Source: Rachycentron canadum (taxonomy: Eukaryota; Chordata; Actinopteri; Carangiformes; Rachycentridae). From it: a stretch of DNA of 64,000 nucleotides. Below the pieces are notes generated by a model. That model ran no database searches. It saw nothing but the letters and a program-made list of their open reading frames with translations, and was not told the DNA's origin. Shown one piece after another: positions 26,601 through 37,257 of the stretch (positions within the stretch are counted from its first letter, which is position 1; every line of letters starts with the position of its first letter). The translations under genes and the position numbers were made by a program. The stretch covers positions 7,649,932 through 7,713,931 of the forward strand of contig CM076661.1 of the NCBI GenBank assembly GCA_038496675.1. Direction: 5' to 3'.

Positions 26601-29600
26601 ATCAGAACAATATTTTGGTGGTATTTCTCCTTGAACCCTTCCTCCTTGCTTCAGTCCTTGTCCTCAGAAAAAGATGAGGTGGTTAGTGCTGTTCCCTCTT
26701 TTAACAGAGATGAGGGACTAGTTTAAAGGTTGCAATAGAAGACACTTTTCTGAATTAACCATTAAATTTGAGATGGGGGGGGTGGGAGTTTGCTGTGATT
26801 ACAGGTGCAGACACTGCCCCCTGTAGTAATTTAGTGGCCAGTGCATCATGTATATAAATGTTGCTGTAAAGCAGCAATATGCTAAAAAATAAATTTAATC
26901 ACTGTCTTTGTGCATTTCAGAGCGCAGCGGCAGCGCCCAGCCCCGTGATGGGCAACATGCCCCCCAACGACGCCATGCCAGGTGGTCCCATGCCCCCAGG
27001 CTTCTTCCAGGTATGACCCACATCCTCTGTCACTGTCCTGTTCACTCATCCATCTCTCCATCGACTTCAAGTGTATCTTAGTTCTGTCTCTCTGTCATTC
27101 ATCCATCTCTGACTCCACAAACAGATTATTTAAATTTTAGGTATTATTTGCACATTCTTTGATTTCCATCTCTGGGACTAGGAGAACGTTGCATCTCCAT
27201 AGACTGTATATTTTTTAATCCAGTCATGATTTGAAAACAATTTTGGCCTTAAGAATTTGCTCACTTTCCCAATCAAATAATTGTGTTATTAAAGCTCACA
27301 ATTCATTAGTCATCTTTTCTCTTTCACGCTGATTAAACAGTTGTTTTATAATTCTCCAATCATAGCTATGAATTCAGGGTCGCTTGACAGACTGACTAAC
27401 ACTTACAGTATCTCCTACAGTTGAACACAGGTTAGACATGTGATATCCCTTAGATGTTGTATGAAACGGTCCAGCAGAGCGTTTCAAACTAGTTAAAGGA
27501 GCTGGGCTCCACTATGACAGAACAATACCAGGTATGTGTATGTTGTTATCCTGTGACATAGCATTTACATTACTTACATTTTTTTATATGATTTAGTTTA
27601 TATTTATCTTTTTCTAGTCCTTGTGAAAGCCACACATCTCCATCACTTTGTATTATCACGAAAAACAGCCTTGTTTGCAGTGAGTCTGTGATCACATGTT
27701 TTGGCTAATCTTATGGGTTTCACCTGGTTTTCTGAATTTTAATTTGATTTAAAACTTTAAACTTATAGTTTTTCTAAAACAATTCAAATCACCAAATTTG
27801 TGGTTTTCACTGGATATAATCTCTATATTATAATAGTTATAATCCCTATTTTAAAAATCTTTGCAGTTCTACTGTAAACCATACTTTCACTCCAATATCT
27901 TTACCACCAAATGTTTATTGGCTGATCTATTGATGAGAGACTTATTATCTCAAAAACCCAGTGTCAGTCGGGCTCTACTAATTAAGTCCTTCAGTCTAAA
28001 ATCAATAATGGAGTTTGATCAGATGACACCACAGTTACAGTTTGGATCTCCAACTCTCCCACTTCTCTTCTCCCCCCCCACATTTTTCCAAACGCTGTTT
28101 ATTCCTCTCTTGATATTTACACCCACCACAGCCTCTGAAGCTCACACCGTTCACTCATCTGTTCTCTCTGGGTTGCCGTCCAACCGATCCGTTATTCAAC
28201 CCTGCCGTATTCATCCTCTCCTCCACTCCTCCACCCCCATCCCCGTCTCTGTCTCTGACCTGTCCCAGCTCTGTGAAGGGAAAGGTTTTAGTGTGGGAAA
28301 TGGCTGTCTGTACAGAGAGGAGAATGAAACGCACACAGATACGTATATAAAGACATGCAGGCATACATGCACACACGCACAATCAGAAAGAATACACACA
28401 CACACACACACACATGTTCTCTGCGAGGCAGTGGTGTGATGGACAGCACTGGCATTTGGCAGGCAGCACGATAAGGTGGTGGAGAGGAGTAGGGGAGAAG
28501 AAGCAAGTGACAGGATTGAGAGAGGGAAGGATGGGGAGAGATGAAGAGAGGTGTGAGGAGGGAATGTGAAAGATCAGTGCCACTAGGATTGTGGCCCAGT
28601 GTTTGTTTCTGTGGCTACTTACCACCCTGCCGTTTGCTTGCCGAGGAGAGTGAGGCAATGTGCTGAGAGGGGTGGTGGTGGTACTAGTGAGAGTACTACT
28701 GTGAATAAGCTAGGGTAAGGGTGGGGGGACAAAGGGTGAGGAGAGACGCATGCAAGTGCTATTTATAACATTGGTGGGGGAGTGAGATTGGGAGACTGTT
28801 TGTTTGTGTGTGCGCGCATGTGTGTTTGTGTACATGTTGTATTCAAGAGACCTTATTGTAACAGAAAGCTTTGGTTGTTTTCTGCAGATATTGCTCACGT
28901 TCATAGTTAGGACTGGATTTATCATTTCAAATGTTTGTTTGTTTGTTTGTTTGTTTGTTTTTATACCAGTGGCGTTATTATACTGTCCTGACACCTGAAT
29001 AACGTTTTTTATACTACTCCACTCGTATGAAATATGCAAAACTATAATTATAAGGGCAACTTGTAATTAATTAGCCTGGATTTAGTACAAACTATGAACA
29101 ACTGATAGCAATATGCTAAGCAATACAAATACCAATCTACCCTTTGTCATGTGACAGTAAACTGAACATCTTTTAGGGTTTGAAGTATATCACCTTCAGC
29201 TGTCACTGTTTTCTCACATTTTGTAAACAAGTGATAGTGAAAATAATCAGCACATAAATTAATAATGAAGATAAACAACAGTTGCCGCCATACACAGTCT
29301 GACTAGATATTTGAGTCCAGGTGTTGGGACAGGAAAGTTTCAATGCTCTACAGAAACTCATGATTTCAGTACCCACCCCAACTTACATTGTCAGTGTTTA
29401 TGTGTTTGTGGCTGGTGCCATTTCACAATTATGAAAAGATGCAGATGTTTGTACTTGGAGACGCTTTGAGACTTTTTTTTTTTACATGACATTATTTTAC
29501 TATTACATCTACAATGGCACAACAGAGGTTTTCTTTCTTGTTGAGGTAAATGGGCAAATCTCACTATTGTTTGCACCTCCTCACACAAAAACATGCCCTC

Positions 29601-30957
29601 GTGGCTCATGGCCCAGCTATAGGTACAGATTTACCCACAGACTTGCTGAGATAATCCATATGTGTCGTGTTTGCGTGTTGTGTTTTGTGTGTATCCGGAT
29701 GCCTGGGAGGGTCACATGGAAAATTCCATTTGCTGTTTATAAATTGGCCCGGTTTTTGTCTTTCTCAGACAATTGGAAAGGGGAGGTGAAGACACTGACT
29801 GCAATAGAGCAGAAGAGAGACTGTGGCATAATGAGTTATTTATTAGGGGTCGTTAACCTCTCGTCTTGGGGTGAAATGTCAGCAATAACACAGTAGTGTG
29901 TGGAGAAGCTGGGTGGTTACTCTCCGTGTGTACAGAGATGCAGAGTCATACTGAAGTAGGTTTACAATAAGCAGGAAAGACTTCTAACTTCTCCTTGTGC
30001 TTGTCAGTGTCATTCTTTCTGGTTTGAAGTTGCCACTAGTGCCTGTCCTGCTGCTGCCTATGAGTGAGGCTTTGGCAACACTGCCCCCATGTGGTTAAGA
30101 GGGAAACTGTATGTAATCCTCTGACCCGAGGGGTCCTGCAGATCGTCTCTTCCGGTGTAGCCTCATCCGGCAAAAATAATTATGCAAAATACTGATTTTC
30201 TATGAGCTTGCTTGGACTTAAAGGTAAACGAAAACGGTTTTGCTTTTGGGTTATGGCTTTTAATTCTATGTTTGTTTGTTTGTTTGTTTGTTTGTTTTTT
30301 TGTGAGGCAATATTTAACGTCACATTTTAAAGAATCTGGCCAAAATGTTGAGCTTTTTCCACCCTCCTGCTCCTTTTCTTCCTCCTCAGCCTAAGTGCTC
30401 CCCACTCACTCCCCCTTTCTCGTCCTCCTCTTTTTTATAATTTTAATCGGGTAATTCCTTCAGGTGTAACCCCCCCTTTTGGCCCCTCCCCTCTCTGATA
30501 TCGCTCTTCTTTCTTAAAGGGACCACCCGGCTCTCAGCAGTCCCCCCACGCACAGCCCCCCCCACACAACCCCAGCAACCCCATGATGGGACCCCATGGC
30601 CAGGTAAGACGCAAACACTTTCTCTCCTCCCCTCTAAACCCCCCTCCGAACCTACCCCCACGCCCACACACAAGCTCTTTTTCTTTCCATTCACTGCTCA
30701 CACACTCTCTTCTTCTTCCTCTCCTCCTCTTACCCTCGAGCCCCGTTAGATCTAGTTTTGTTCTGGCTAATTCCCCGTAGATGTCAGCCCCTCCAGTTGC
30801 CAGCTCTGTTATAAAAGCGGAGCATCCAGAGGCAGCAGGGCCTGCTCCTCTGCAAGGCCCAGAATCGGCTGTCCCTGTGTGGGATGAATAATTCACTCCT
30901 TGCCCCTCCCCCGGAGCAGCTTGTGGGGGGTTGCACACTTATCTGCTCCTCCAATGT

Positions 30958-31003
<46 letters not shown>

Positions 31004-31461
31004 CCCTCTGCTTACTTGTTCTAGCTCTTATAAATAAAACAGGGGACCGGCACTATAGACACGTCACATATACGTACAGAAACACATGGGCACGCATATG
31101 TACATACACTTAATTCACATATAGCAATATCAGAGTTTGGGTTTCTCTAGCTGCCAATTAGATATTAGCATATTCAGTGTATTAAGCCTTAAACAACTTT
31201 TGGTCTGTTTCAACACCTTTTCAGAACAGTAGCTACACATGCCACTGTGGAGGTAAAGCTAGTCTTTGGCAGCCCCGGCTCTTAATTCTTGTGGTTTCTG
31301 GTTTCCGTTTTGTGTGTGAGAGAGTGTGGACATACTTCCTCTAAGGTTTTTGAACGGCGTTGTTGGCCTAAGGTGTCTCGAACTATGCCAGGCAGACCAC
31401 AAGCCGAATCAGCTTACACTACAGTGACAGCAGGCAGGGACCAGTGTGAGCGCTGGCTTTA

Positions 31462-31500
<39 letters not shown>

Positions 31501-34500
31501 TGACCTAAACACCCACAAATCCATGCTTGGAGTCCATATTGTGTGCAAGGAGGCAGTATTACAAAATCAGAAAACACAGATTCTCGCTTAGGTGTGTTTT
31601 TATGTTTTCAGGCAGATGTGATGAGTTTGCGATTGTTCAGTGTCATCTTCCATTCTGCCACCACACTGTCCATCTGTGTGTCCTCAGTGCTACCCCTGTC
31701 TGAGCGCCCTCGGATTTATTAATAATGGAAATATCATTTTCTCTCTGTCCCCTCTTTTCTCCACATTCCCCACCTTCAACCGCCCCTTTTTTTTTTTCTA
31801 CTTCTTCCTCCTCCATCTTTCTTTTCAGCCTTTCATGTCACCGCGATATCCAGGTGGACCGCGCCCCTCACTCCGAATGCCAAATCAGGTATTGGACATG
31901 GTTTTGTCATTGCTCACTCACGGAGTTGCCAGGAATGTGCCGGTTTTTTAATACATTTCCATGTCTGGTCTTTCCTCAGCCTCCTGGGGGAATCCCTGGA
32001 TCTCAGCCTCTCCTGCCAAACAGTTTGGACCCAACAAGACCGCAAGGTACAACTGGGACAGATGTTGTAGTCACAGGCTTGTGTTAGGGGGCCTCATCTT
32101 GAAATATGTTTATTTTGTATCTTGTAAAATAGTTGTAACAGATGTGATTTCAGGAAAAACTAAAATCCCCATTGCTTTTTCTCCAGAAATCTGACCTTCT
32201 GAAAAATTCATGTGTGGACCTTAAATTAATTATTTTTTAAGTTGATTAATCCAGCGATCCATTCATTCCCTGCTGTTTATCCATGTCTAGATTGTATCTT
32301 ATGATTAATTAATGGTATAATTAGGAGATATTCTTATATACAATTGGAAAATAATCCCAGGCCTTCTCACCTGCTGGTTGTTATTATTATTATTATTATA
32401 CTTTGGTCAGTTTCATAGTCAAACAAAACATCAAAATTATGTTCTTTGTTGTATTAAAAATACTTTCAAACATCTTCCTTTTGCCAAAAGTTACAAATTT
32501 GTGTTTGTGTGAACAAAGCCATAGTCTAAAAATTACTTATTACTAATATTAAATTACTTTAATTCATTTTCTGTCTCACAAATTAATTAATAAACAAATT
32601 ACTTAAGGACTAGACTCCAGTCAACAAGTTTTTGACTGCTGTCCTATGAGATTTTAAATTTCAGTGCTTGTTTCTCTTGTCCTGGGCAGACTGAACACTG
32701 GTGGGTGTGTCTGGCTCAGGAAGAGGTCTGTGGTGATTTTAGCTGCAGATTACATCTTCAGGAGACAGAGGAGTACAGTTAATGGGATTAGGATGGGGTA
32801 TTGTCTGTGGCATGTCTTAATTCCTGATTTAAAGGGACATTTAAAGGCCATATGTGGAGTTTGAAGTGCGTCGCAGTTGGTGTGTGACTCTTATTTTTTA
32901 TTTATTTGAATTTTATATCTGACCTTCTAGGACATCCTAACATGGGTGGACCAATGAGAATGAACCCTCCTCGAGGAATGGCCATGGGCCCACAGGTATG
33001 ATGAAGCTGGGACCAAGTGAACAGACACACAATTAGCATCTGATTTAAAAACTTAAGGGTTTTAAAAATATCAGCAGACATAGTGATTCTACTAGATTGA
33101 TTCTGTTCTGTTGATCATTAACTTGTCATCACATTAAACACATGGATATTTTCTTCTGGAACTTTGAATACTGTTGAAGAAAATTTGTTGGCTCTGACTG
33201 GTCCCATTTTTTTTTTCTTCAACAAATCATCCATCAAACTAAAAACAGGCTTATTCTAGTGAGAGTACTAAAGAGACTACAGTTGGTTTTATGTACGTTG
33301 CAGCAACTGTCAGTCCAGTGATGTATGTCTTACACTTAGTATGTATCACCAGGTAATGCGGCACAAAATCCTGCAAAGTGTAATAACTAGAATTGCCAAA
33401 ATGAAAGAAAATTAGACTGAGAAAAAAAAAAGATCTTGGTATGTTCTTACGATGTGTTACATGTCTTGTTTTACAGAATTATGGAGGCATGAGGCCTCCT
33501 CCCAACTCCATGGGCGGTCCCATGCCAGGGATGAACATGTAAGTTGAAAAACCTCATGCACCCAGTGGAGTCTTATAGCCTTTTAAACTCTGCTTCAACT
33601 GTGTTTTCTAAGAGTTATTTATATTTTATTTCTCTTTGCTCCATTTTCATCTAACTCAGTTTGTCATTTTCTCATACAGTCATTCTTCTCTCTTTTCCTC
33701 CTCAGGGGTCCTGGAGGAAGAGGGCCTTGGCCAGGACCTAATGCTAACTCTGTAAGTGAGAAACCCTAGACTCTTGACCTTTACCCGTGACCACATATAA
33801 GTCATGGACAAAGAAAGAGGAATGAGCCCACTGTGTCCTACAACCCTGTAGAAACAGTGAAATTCAAACTTAATGCTGACAACACACAGTCTCCATCAAA
33901 ACCATGTCAGAGGGGTTTTGATTTTTGAGGTTTCATTTATTGGGTTGTTACACAAATATTGGAAAAGGGTCCATCAGTCAGTATGGAGAGTAGTACTTGT
34001 CTTTTCTAGGGCATATTTCTCTTAAAGGGATATTTACTAGACAAAAGTACCAACTCTGTCCTGAGAAAACTTACAACTGAGTTAAAACAAAACTTTTCTG
34101 ACAGGATCTGAACATTTATGAGCTTCACAAAAGTGATATTTATTGCAGGATGGTGGTGTTGGATTTTATTAGATTGTAAAATGATCCTCTTATCTTTTTT
34201 TCCACATTTGGCATTCTCTGACCCTCAGATCTGATTATCTGTTTCCTCTTTCCCCCTGCAGATAGCATACTCCTCCTCGTCTCCAGGAAACTATGTGGTG
34301 AGTTAAAATCTATCAAAACCAGTGAAGCTTTCCAGGAGGAATTTAGATTTTATTGTTCTCATGAAGATGTTCTGAGTGTCATTTTAACCTCTATCGCTGG
34401 TTGTTCCCCAGGGTCCTCCAGGCGGAGGAGGTCCACCTGGAACTCCCATCATGCCCAGCCCAGGTGGTGCGTCACCTAACTATGTCCCCAGCACTAACAA

Positions 34501-37257
34501 CTTGTCTTAGAAACAAACATCTCTCCCATGTTTCCCTTCACTTAACAAGCATGAGTGTCCCCTCCTCCACCAAGCCCCATCAGCTCAGTGTTCATTCTTA
34601 ACGTCTGTCTCTCTAATGTCATATAACTTATATACGTTTTTCTCCTGTTTTTCTGTCTTAGATTCAACCAACTCCAGTGAAAACATCTATACAATGATGA
34701 ATCCTATTGGGCCAGGAGGCAACAGACCCAACGTAAGTCTCACTCATGATTGAAGTTCATTGAGCTATTCAACAAAAAAGCTCTTTAATGATATTTAATG
34801 GCTTAACTTTTCCAGGCTTGTAACGGTGTCAGACACTGTCGATTGATTCTGGGTTAAAATAATGGCTGTTGGTGTAATGATTAAAATTACACAACCTTGC
34901 CCACAAAAATTAATCCAGCTCAAATAGGGTTTATAACCACATCACTGGGCACCAGTACAATTCAGCATTAGAGACACATAATGCTGCCACACTGAAATGG
35001 AAATGAACCAAGAACAATGTGTTAAATAACCTGCTTCAACCTGAGCTGAAAAGATCATGATCATTTACATATTGTTCAACATCCCTTTGCCAGTTCCCTA
35101 TGGGGCCTGGGCCTGATGGGCCAATGGGAGCTATGGGGGCCATGGAGCCACACCACATGAACGGATCACTAGGTTAGTTCAAACACACTGTGGCTTCACA
35201 GGTCACTGAGTTGGGTGATGGGTTTACAAATGAAACAATACTTTATTTTGGACGAAGTTTACCTTAAAAACAATTGAACAATTTCTCCTCTTTACTTCTT
35301 CAGGGTCTGGGGACATGGATGGGTTGCCAAAGGTGAGTAAAAATCTAATATTCTTTAAACTTTTATTGTGTGCCGAGTGTTTTTGTAAATTAAATTCATT
35401 TAGACTCTTGACTTTGCTTCATTTTAAAGTGTTTACCCCTTTCTCCCTCCAGAGCTCTCCCAATAACATGGGGGGCATGAACAACCCTCCTGGAACGCCG
35501 AGAGATGACGGCGAAATGGGCGGGAACTTCTTGAACCCATTCCAAAGCGAAAGTGTAAGTAGAGCGAGTGAAAGGCATCTCACAACCCTTAACAGTTATC
35601 CTTGATGTCCTGACATAAACTAGTGGAAGAATGCAAGCAGAGGGTTTACCTGATTTGTCAGTATTGATCATTTTCTGGTAAAGTTTGTGTCTTGTCCCTC
35701 TTTTTTTGTTTTATAGCTACTTCAGTTAGTCCCACACATCGTATTCGTTTTGGCAGTCATAGTAGTTATGACTTTCCACTTGACTGGTCTTTGTTGTAGG
35801 CTCTGTAATCATCAAAGTTTGAGCCCAATTTGTCACTGACTCTTGGAAAACTTACCCAAACTCATCAAGGTAAATTTAAAATAAAAGAACAAACCCATAC
35901 ACAGTGTAAATTTAACCCATGAACAAGAAGCCCCAATCCAAAATGTGCTCCCAACAGGCCCAAATAGATGAGTACACCAGCAATAACAGCAACCAACAAG
36001 CAACAACAGTCAAAAGGAGAACAGCTATACCTTGCTGATACTTTCTCCTGCTTCTCACAGTTCACACTCAGCGGCAAGCACCAAAAAACCCCTTTTTTAT
36101 TACTGTGCAGTTTATGACAAACCACATGATCAGAACCGATTGCAGGTCTACTCAGATCTGCCCAGGAGCTGCATATACAGGCACAAAGACCAGGAGACTT
36201 ATGGCAATACAACACAGACAGACAGATTAATATTATTTTTGATCAGCCCAGCTTCATTTACGTCAAGTCTGACACAAGGGACAAAGCAGCCCTTTAGTTT
36301 CAAGTACAGCATTATCGCTTAAACACAGTCTTTATTACTTGGGACACAGCACTGTAAATTTGAAATGCCATACTTAATACGCTCACAAGGGTGTGTTCAT
36401 TGTCCAAAATGGTCATTAAAAACAGGACTATAAGGAATAACTGATGTTCTGCTTGCATTGTAGCCGCTTACTAATCACTTAGAATCTCATACTATACCCT
36501 TTGTATCAGTGACGTGATTATAATTTTCAGTGTAAATGCCTTGTGTGTTTCATTTGCTAGTTATATCAAAGGGTAAGTAAGAAGGAACTTGAGGATTATT
36601 ATGTTTTTAATACTTTTAAACACTAAGCAGCAATGTGGTGATATCAGTCTAGGTTTATGTTAGGAACACAACAGGTGGAGGAGGGTACTGTTCCCTTGCA
36701 TTTTGTAAAATTGATGGTCTCACCCTTGGCCTGGAGAGCCACGGGGTGCACAGACTAGAATTATAGCTGAGCCCTAATACCCTGATTCAACCTATCAGCT
36801 GTGGGGCTGGGTATCAATATTAATGCCAATTAGAGCTAATAATAGCCAATAACAAAGTGATACTACTTCAGTTTCGCAAGATGTAAATAAGAGTCGAAAA
36901 TGCTCAAAACTCATTTTAATCAGTAAATATTGGGTCAAAAAAAGAAGTAAACAGTGTGAATCTAGCTATGCAGTTCCAACTTTTTTGGCACTTTATTGAC
37001 TGATAAACTTCGGCTCATACCTAATAAGTACAGAGGTTTGATACCCCGCCCTTATCTGAATGATTGCAGTATTGATCACTTGTGTCAGGTATTAGAGAAC
37101 GGCTGGAACCTAAGTCTGTGCTTCCTCTAGCTTTGCAGGGCTGGGTTTGAGCTCCCACTGGTGTAAATGTTGTCAGTGACATCCACTCATCTGTGCCCTC
37201 CTCCCCCTTCCCTCTCTCTCTTTTCAGTATTCACCCAACATGACGATGAGTGTGTGA
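1919..37257 (+). CDS. ssbp4: Single-stranded DNA-binding protein 4, LDB1-complex co-regulator (18 coding exons)
   Basis: Coding exons: 1919-1974, 8418-8490, 9721-9782, 13712-13796, 26921-27010, 30520-30603, 31829-31888, 31980-32046, 32931-32995, 33477-33538, 33706-33751, 34262-34297, 34412-34463, 34662-34732, 35094-35172, 35304-35332, 35453-35554, 37228-37257. All introns are GT-AG and phases agree, giving 1149 nt and 382 aa; human SSBP4 is about 385 aa. Residues 1-92 form the LisH/LUFS region (LALYVYEYLLH, then WEKNITLGEPPGFLHSWW and CEHSSEAKAFHDY), which in this family binds LDB1 and shields it from turnover. The rest is the Pro/Gly/Met-rich tail with FMSPRYPGGPRP, GTPRDDGEMGGNFLNPF and a terminal TMSV. 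The nuclear protein works in LDB1-LIM-homeodomain complexes. SSBP4 rather than SSBP2/3 is inferred from the MY-start, the GPPGSQQSPH exon, DMDGLPK and the neighbouring ell gene. The start codon is the only ATG that gives the family N-terminus. Confidence 0.95.
2715..2745. repeat. (CTC)n trinucleotide repeat
   Basis: About ten CTC units in the GC-rich start of ssbp4 intron 1. Leu-, Ser- or Pro-run open frames over it are artefacts of the repeat. Confidence 0.9.
6474..6735 (+). mobile_element. Decayed non-autonomous element of the GATTAATCGATTAATC type, copy 1
   Basis: It begins with a diverged AGAGTTGCAATTAACAATTA head, continues through CTTGATTAATC, then ATGTCTTGTTTTGTCC and AAATGTTTGGCACTTTTGC. 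The same order of blocks recurs at 14230-14410, and the head alone at 21108-21215, so the family is supported within this window. From memory this is a very abundant teleost repeat, probably a hAT-like MITE. The class assignment is not proven here. It has no coding capacity. Confidence 0.65.
8817..8950. repeat. Perfect 14-bp inverted repeat, MITE-like
   Basis: CCAACCCTGCCCCT at 8817-8830 is matched by its exact reverse complement at 8937-8950. Just inside, GATTGGCT at 8831-8838 pairs exactly with AGCCAATC at 8907-8914. The block lies in ssbp4 intron 2. It could be a small palindromic transposon or a foldback repeat; no target-site duplication was confirmed. Confidence 0.55.
10312..10357. repeat. 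(CA)n followed by C12
   Basis: Alternating CA to about 10341, then AGACA and a run of 12 C. It produces Thr-His and Cys-Val open frames on both strands that are not genes. Confidence 0.95.
11300..11985 (+). mobile_element. Tc1/mariner DNA transposon remnant, internally deleted
   Basis: The left inner terminal repeat GTATTCAGACCCTCT (11326-11340) is mirrored by AGAGTCTGAATAC (11875-11887). Between them, a transposase-like start at 11470 reads MRLKELPAELRDRIVSRLRS, the beginning of the helix-turn-helix domain of fish Tc1 elements. Later fragments keep family order (TGGCCTCCAT, GATGGTCACT, TTTTTCAGCAGCAGGGAC, CCCAAGAAGACTTGAGGCTG) but large parts are missing and stop codons interrupt the frame. 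At about 690 bp against about 1.6 kb for a full element, it is dead. Confidence 0.88.
11470..11850 (+). pseudogene. Tc1-like transposase pseudogene
   Basis: Remnant of a DDE-type cut-and-paste transposase. The amino-terminal 20 residues or so are readable from the ATG at 11470. The frame then loses most of the second helix-turn-helix and the catalytic core through deletions and in-frame stops. A short piece around 11655-11685 corresponds to the FSAAG region, and 11815-11850 to the 3' end of the element. It cannot encode an active enzyme. Divergence suggests an old insertion in ssbp4 intron 3. Confidence 0.8.
13458..13498. repeat. (GT)n microsatellite
   Basis: About 18 GT/GC-interrupted units about 210 bases upstream of ssbp4 exon 4. 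Simple-sequence DNA only. Confidence 0.92.
14230..14410 (+). mobile_element. Decayed GATTAATCGATTAATC-type element, copy 2
   Basis: Contains CTTGTTTTGTCTGGCCAA, then AACAAAGAAAAGCAGCAAAT, GCATTTTTACTTGAAAAATA and CAATCGATTAATCA, in the same order as copy 1 at 6474-6735 where they overlap. Non-coding. Confidence 0.65.
15565..15640 (+). repeat. Fragment of a dispersed teleost repeat (TGTCTTGCCCAAGGACACTT)
   Basis: The phrase GTGTCTTGCCCAAGGACACTTCAGCATG is split here into its recognisable halves (GTGTCTTGCCCA, AGGACACTTCAGCATG). I know it from memory as a frequent fish SINE/LINE-associated motif. Only a short, eroded piece remains, so family and ends are uncertain. Confidence 0.45.
15817..15887. 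repeat. (TG)n microsatellite, 71 bp uninterrupted
   Basis: The longest pure dinucleotide tract in the window, about 35 TG units. A second, shorter TG run follows at 15977-15998. Such tracts readily adopt Z-DNA and are highly polymorphic in length. Confidence 0.97.
17335..17766. mobile_element. MITE with TTTCCATCCA terminal inverted repeats
   Basis: TTTCCATCCA at 17335-17344 is matched by its exact reverse complement TGGATGGAAA at 17757-17766. The inner right arm has GCGCAAATAGAAAATG and the left arm has matching T/A-rich sequence. From memory, GTTTCCATCCA termini mark a common non-autonomous fish DNA transposon. The element is 432 bp, non-coding and within ssbp4 intron 4. Superfamily is not assigned. 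Confidence 0.7.
17950..18400. repeat. Pyrimidine-rich low-complexity block
   Basis: About 450 bases of mostly C and T on the + strand, starting with a T18 run at about 17957. It opens three overlapping + frames of 107-205 aa rich in Ser, Leu, Pro and Phe, typical of composition bias rather than coding. Confidence 0.85.
21108..21215 (+). mobile_element. Decayed GATTAATCGATTAATC-type element, copy 3 (head only)
   Basis: AGAGATGCAACTAATGATTT and the following CTTGATTAACCATG match the head of copy 1 at 6474. The rest has been lost. Non-coding. Confidence 0.5.
22911..23026. repeat. Double (CT)n microsatellite
   Basis: Pure CT at 22911-22953 and again at about 22972-23026, separated by an 18-base interruption. 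A G13 run follows at 23119-23131. The Arg-Glu open frames on the minus strand and Leu-Ser frames on the plus strand here are repeat artefacts. Confidence 0.97.
23615..23657. repeat. (TG)n microsatellite
   Basis: About 21 pure TG units in ssbp4 intron 4. Confidence 0.95.
27011..30519 (+). other. ssbp4 intron 5
   Basis: A 3.5-kb intron with (AC)n at 28392-28413 and two separate (TTTG)n runs at 28932-28961 and 30270-30300. The 75-192 aa open frames at 27861-28658 and the 136-aa frame at 29486-29896 have no recognisable family features, and several run into repeats. No exon recognised. Confidence 0.8.
30960..31001. repeat. (AC)n microsatellite
   Basis: About 20 pure AC units in ssbp4 intron 6. 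Confidence 0.96.
31461..31498. repeat. (AC)n microsatellite
   Basis: About 18 AC units with one TAC interruption in ssbp4 intron 6, about 330 bases before exon 7. Confidence 0.95.
35555..37227 (+). other. ssbp4 intron 17
   Basis: The last intron is 1.7 kb and unusually long compared with the 91-884 bp introns 7-16. It separates a final coding exon of only 30 nt (nine codons plus stop). I see no repeat family or extra exon. The 96- and 116-aa open frames at 35865-36322 look random. Confidence 0.75.

Larger units (their letters stand above)
13797..26920 (+). other. ssbp4 intron 4 (13.1 kb, repeat-rich)
   Basis: This is the largest intron in the window and separates the LUFS-domain exons from the Pro/Gly-rich tail exons. 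It carries a 71-bp (TG)n at 15817-15887, a second TG run at 15977-15998, a 450-bp pyrimidine-rich block at 17950-18400, (CT)n tracts at 22911-23026 with a G13 run at 23119-23131, (TG)n at 23615-23657, a MITE at 17335-17766, and decayed repeats at 14230-14410, 15565-15640 and 21108-21215. The stretch 24100-26800 is AT-rich with nothing recognisable. No additional exon was found. Confidence 0.85.
30604..31828 (+). other. ssbp4 intron 6
   Basis: A 1.2-kb intron containing two long CA microsatellites (30960-31001 and 31461-31498). Nothing else recognised. Confidence 0.85.

Noticed and set aside
26863..26880. Small hairpin TTGCTG-TAAAG-CAGCAA before ssbp4 exon 5
   Set aside because: Six-base stem only, too short for a microRNA precursor or a confident splicing structure.
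27861..28439. 192-aa plus-strand frame in ssbp4 intron 5
   Set aside because: No recognisable motif, ends in a CA repeat, and no matching splice structure.
29486..29896. 136-aa plus-strand frame in ssbp4 intron 5
   Set aside because: No family features and no coding-like conservation can be judged; most likely chance.
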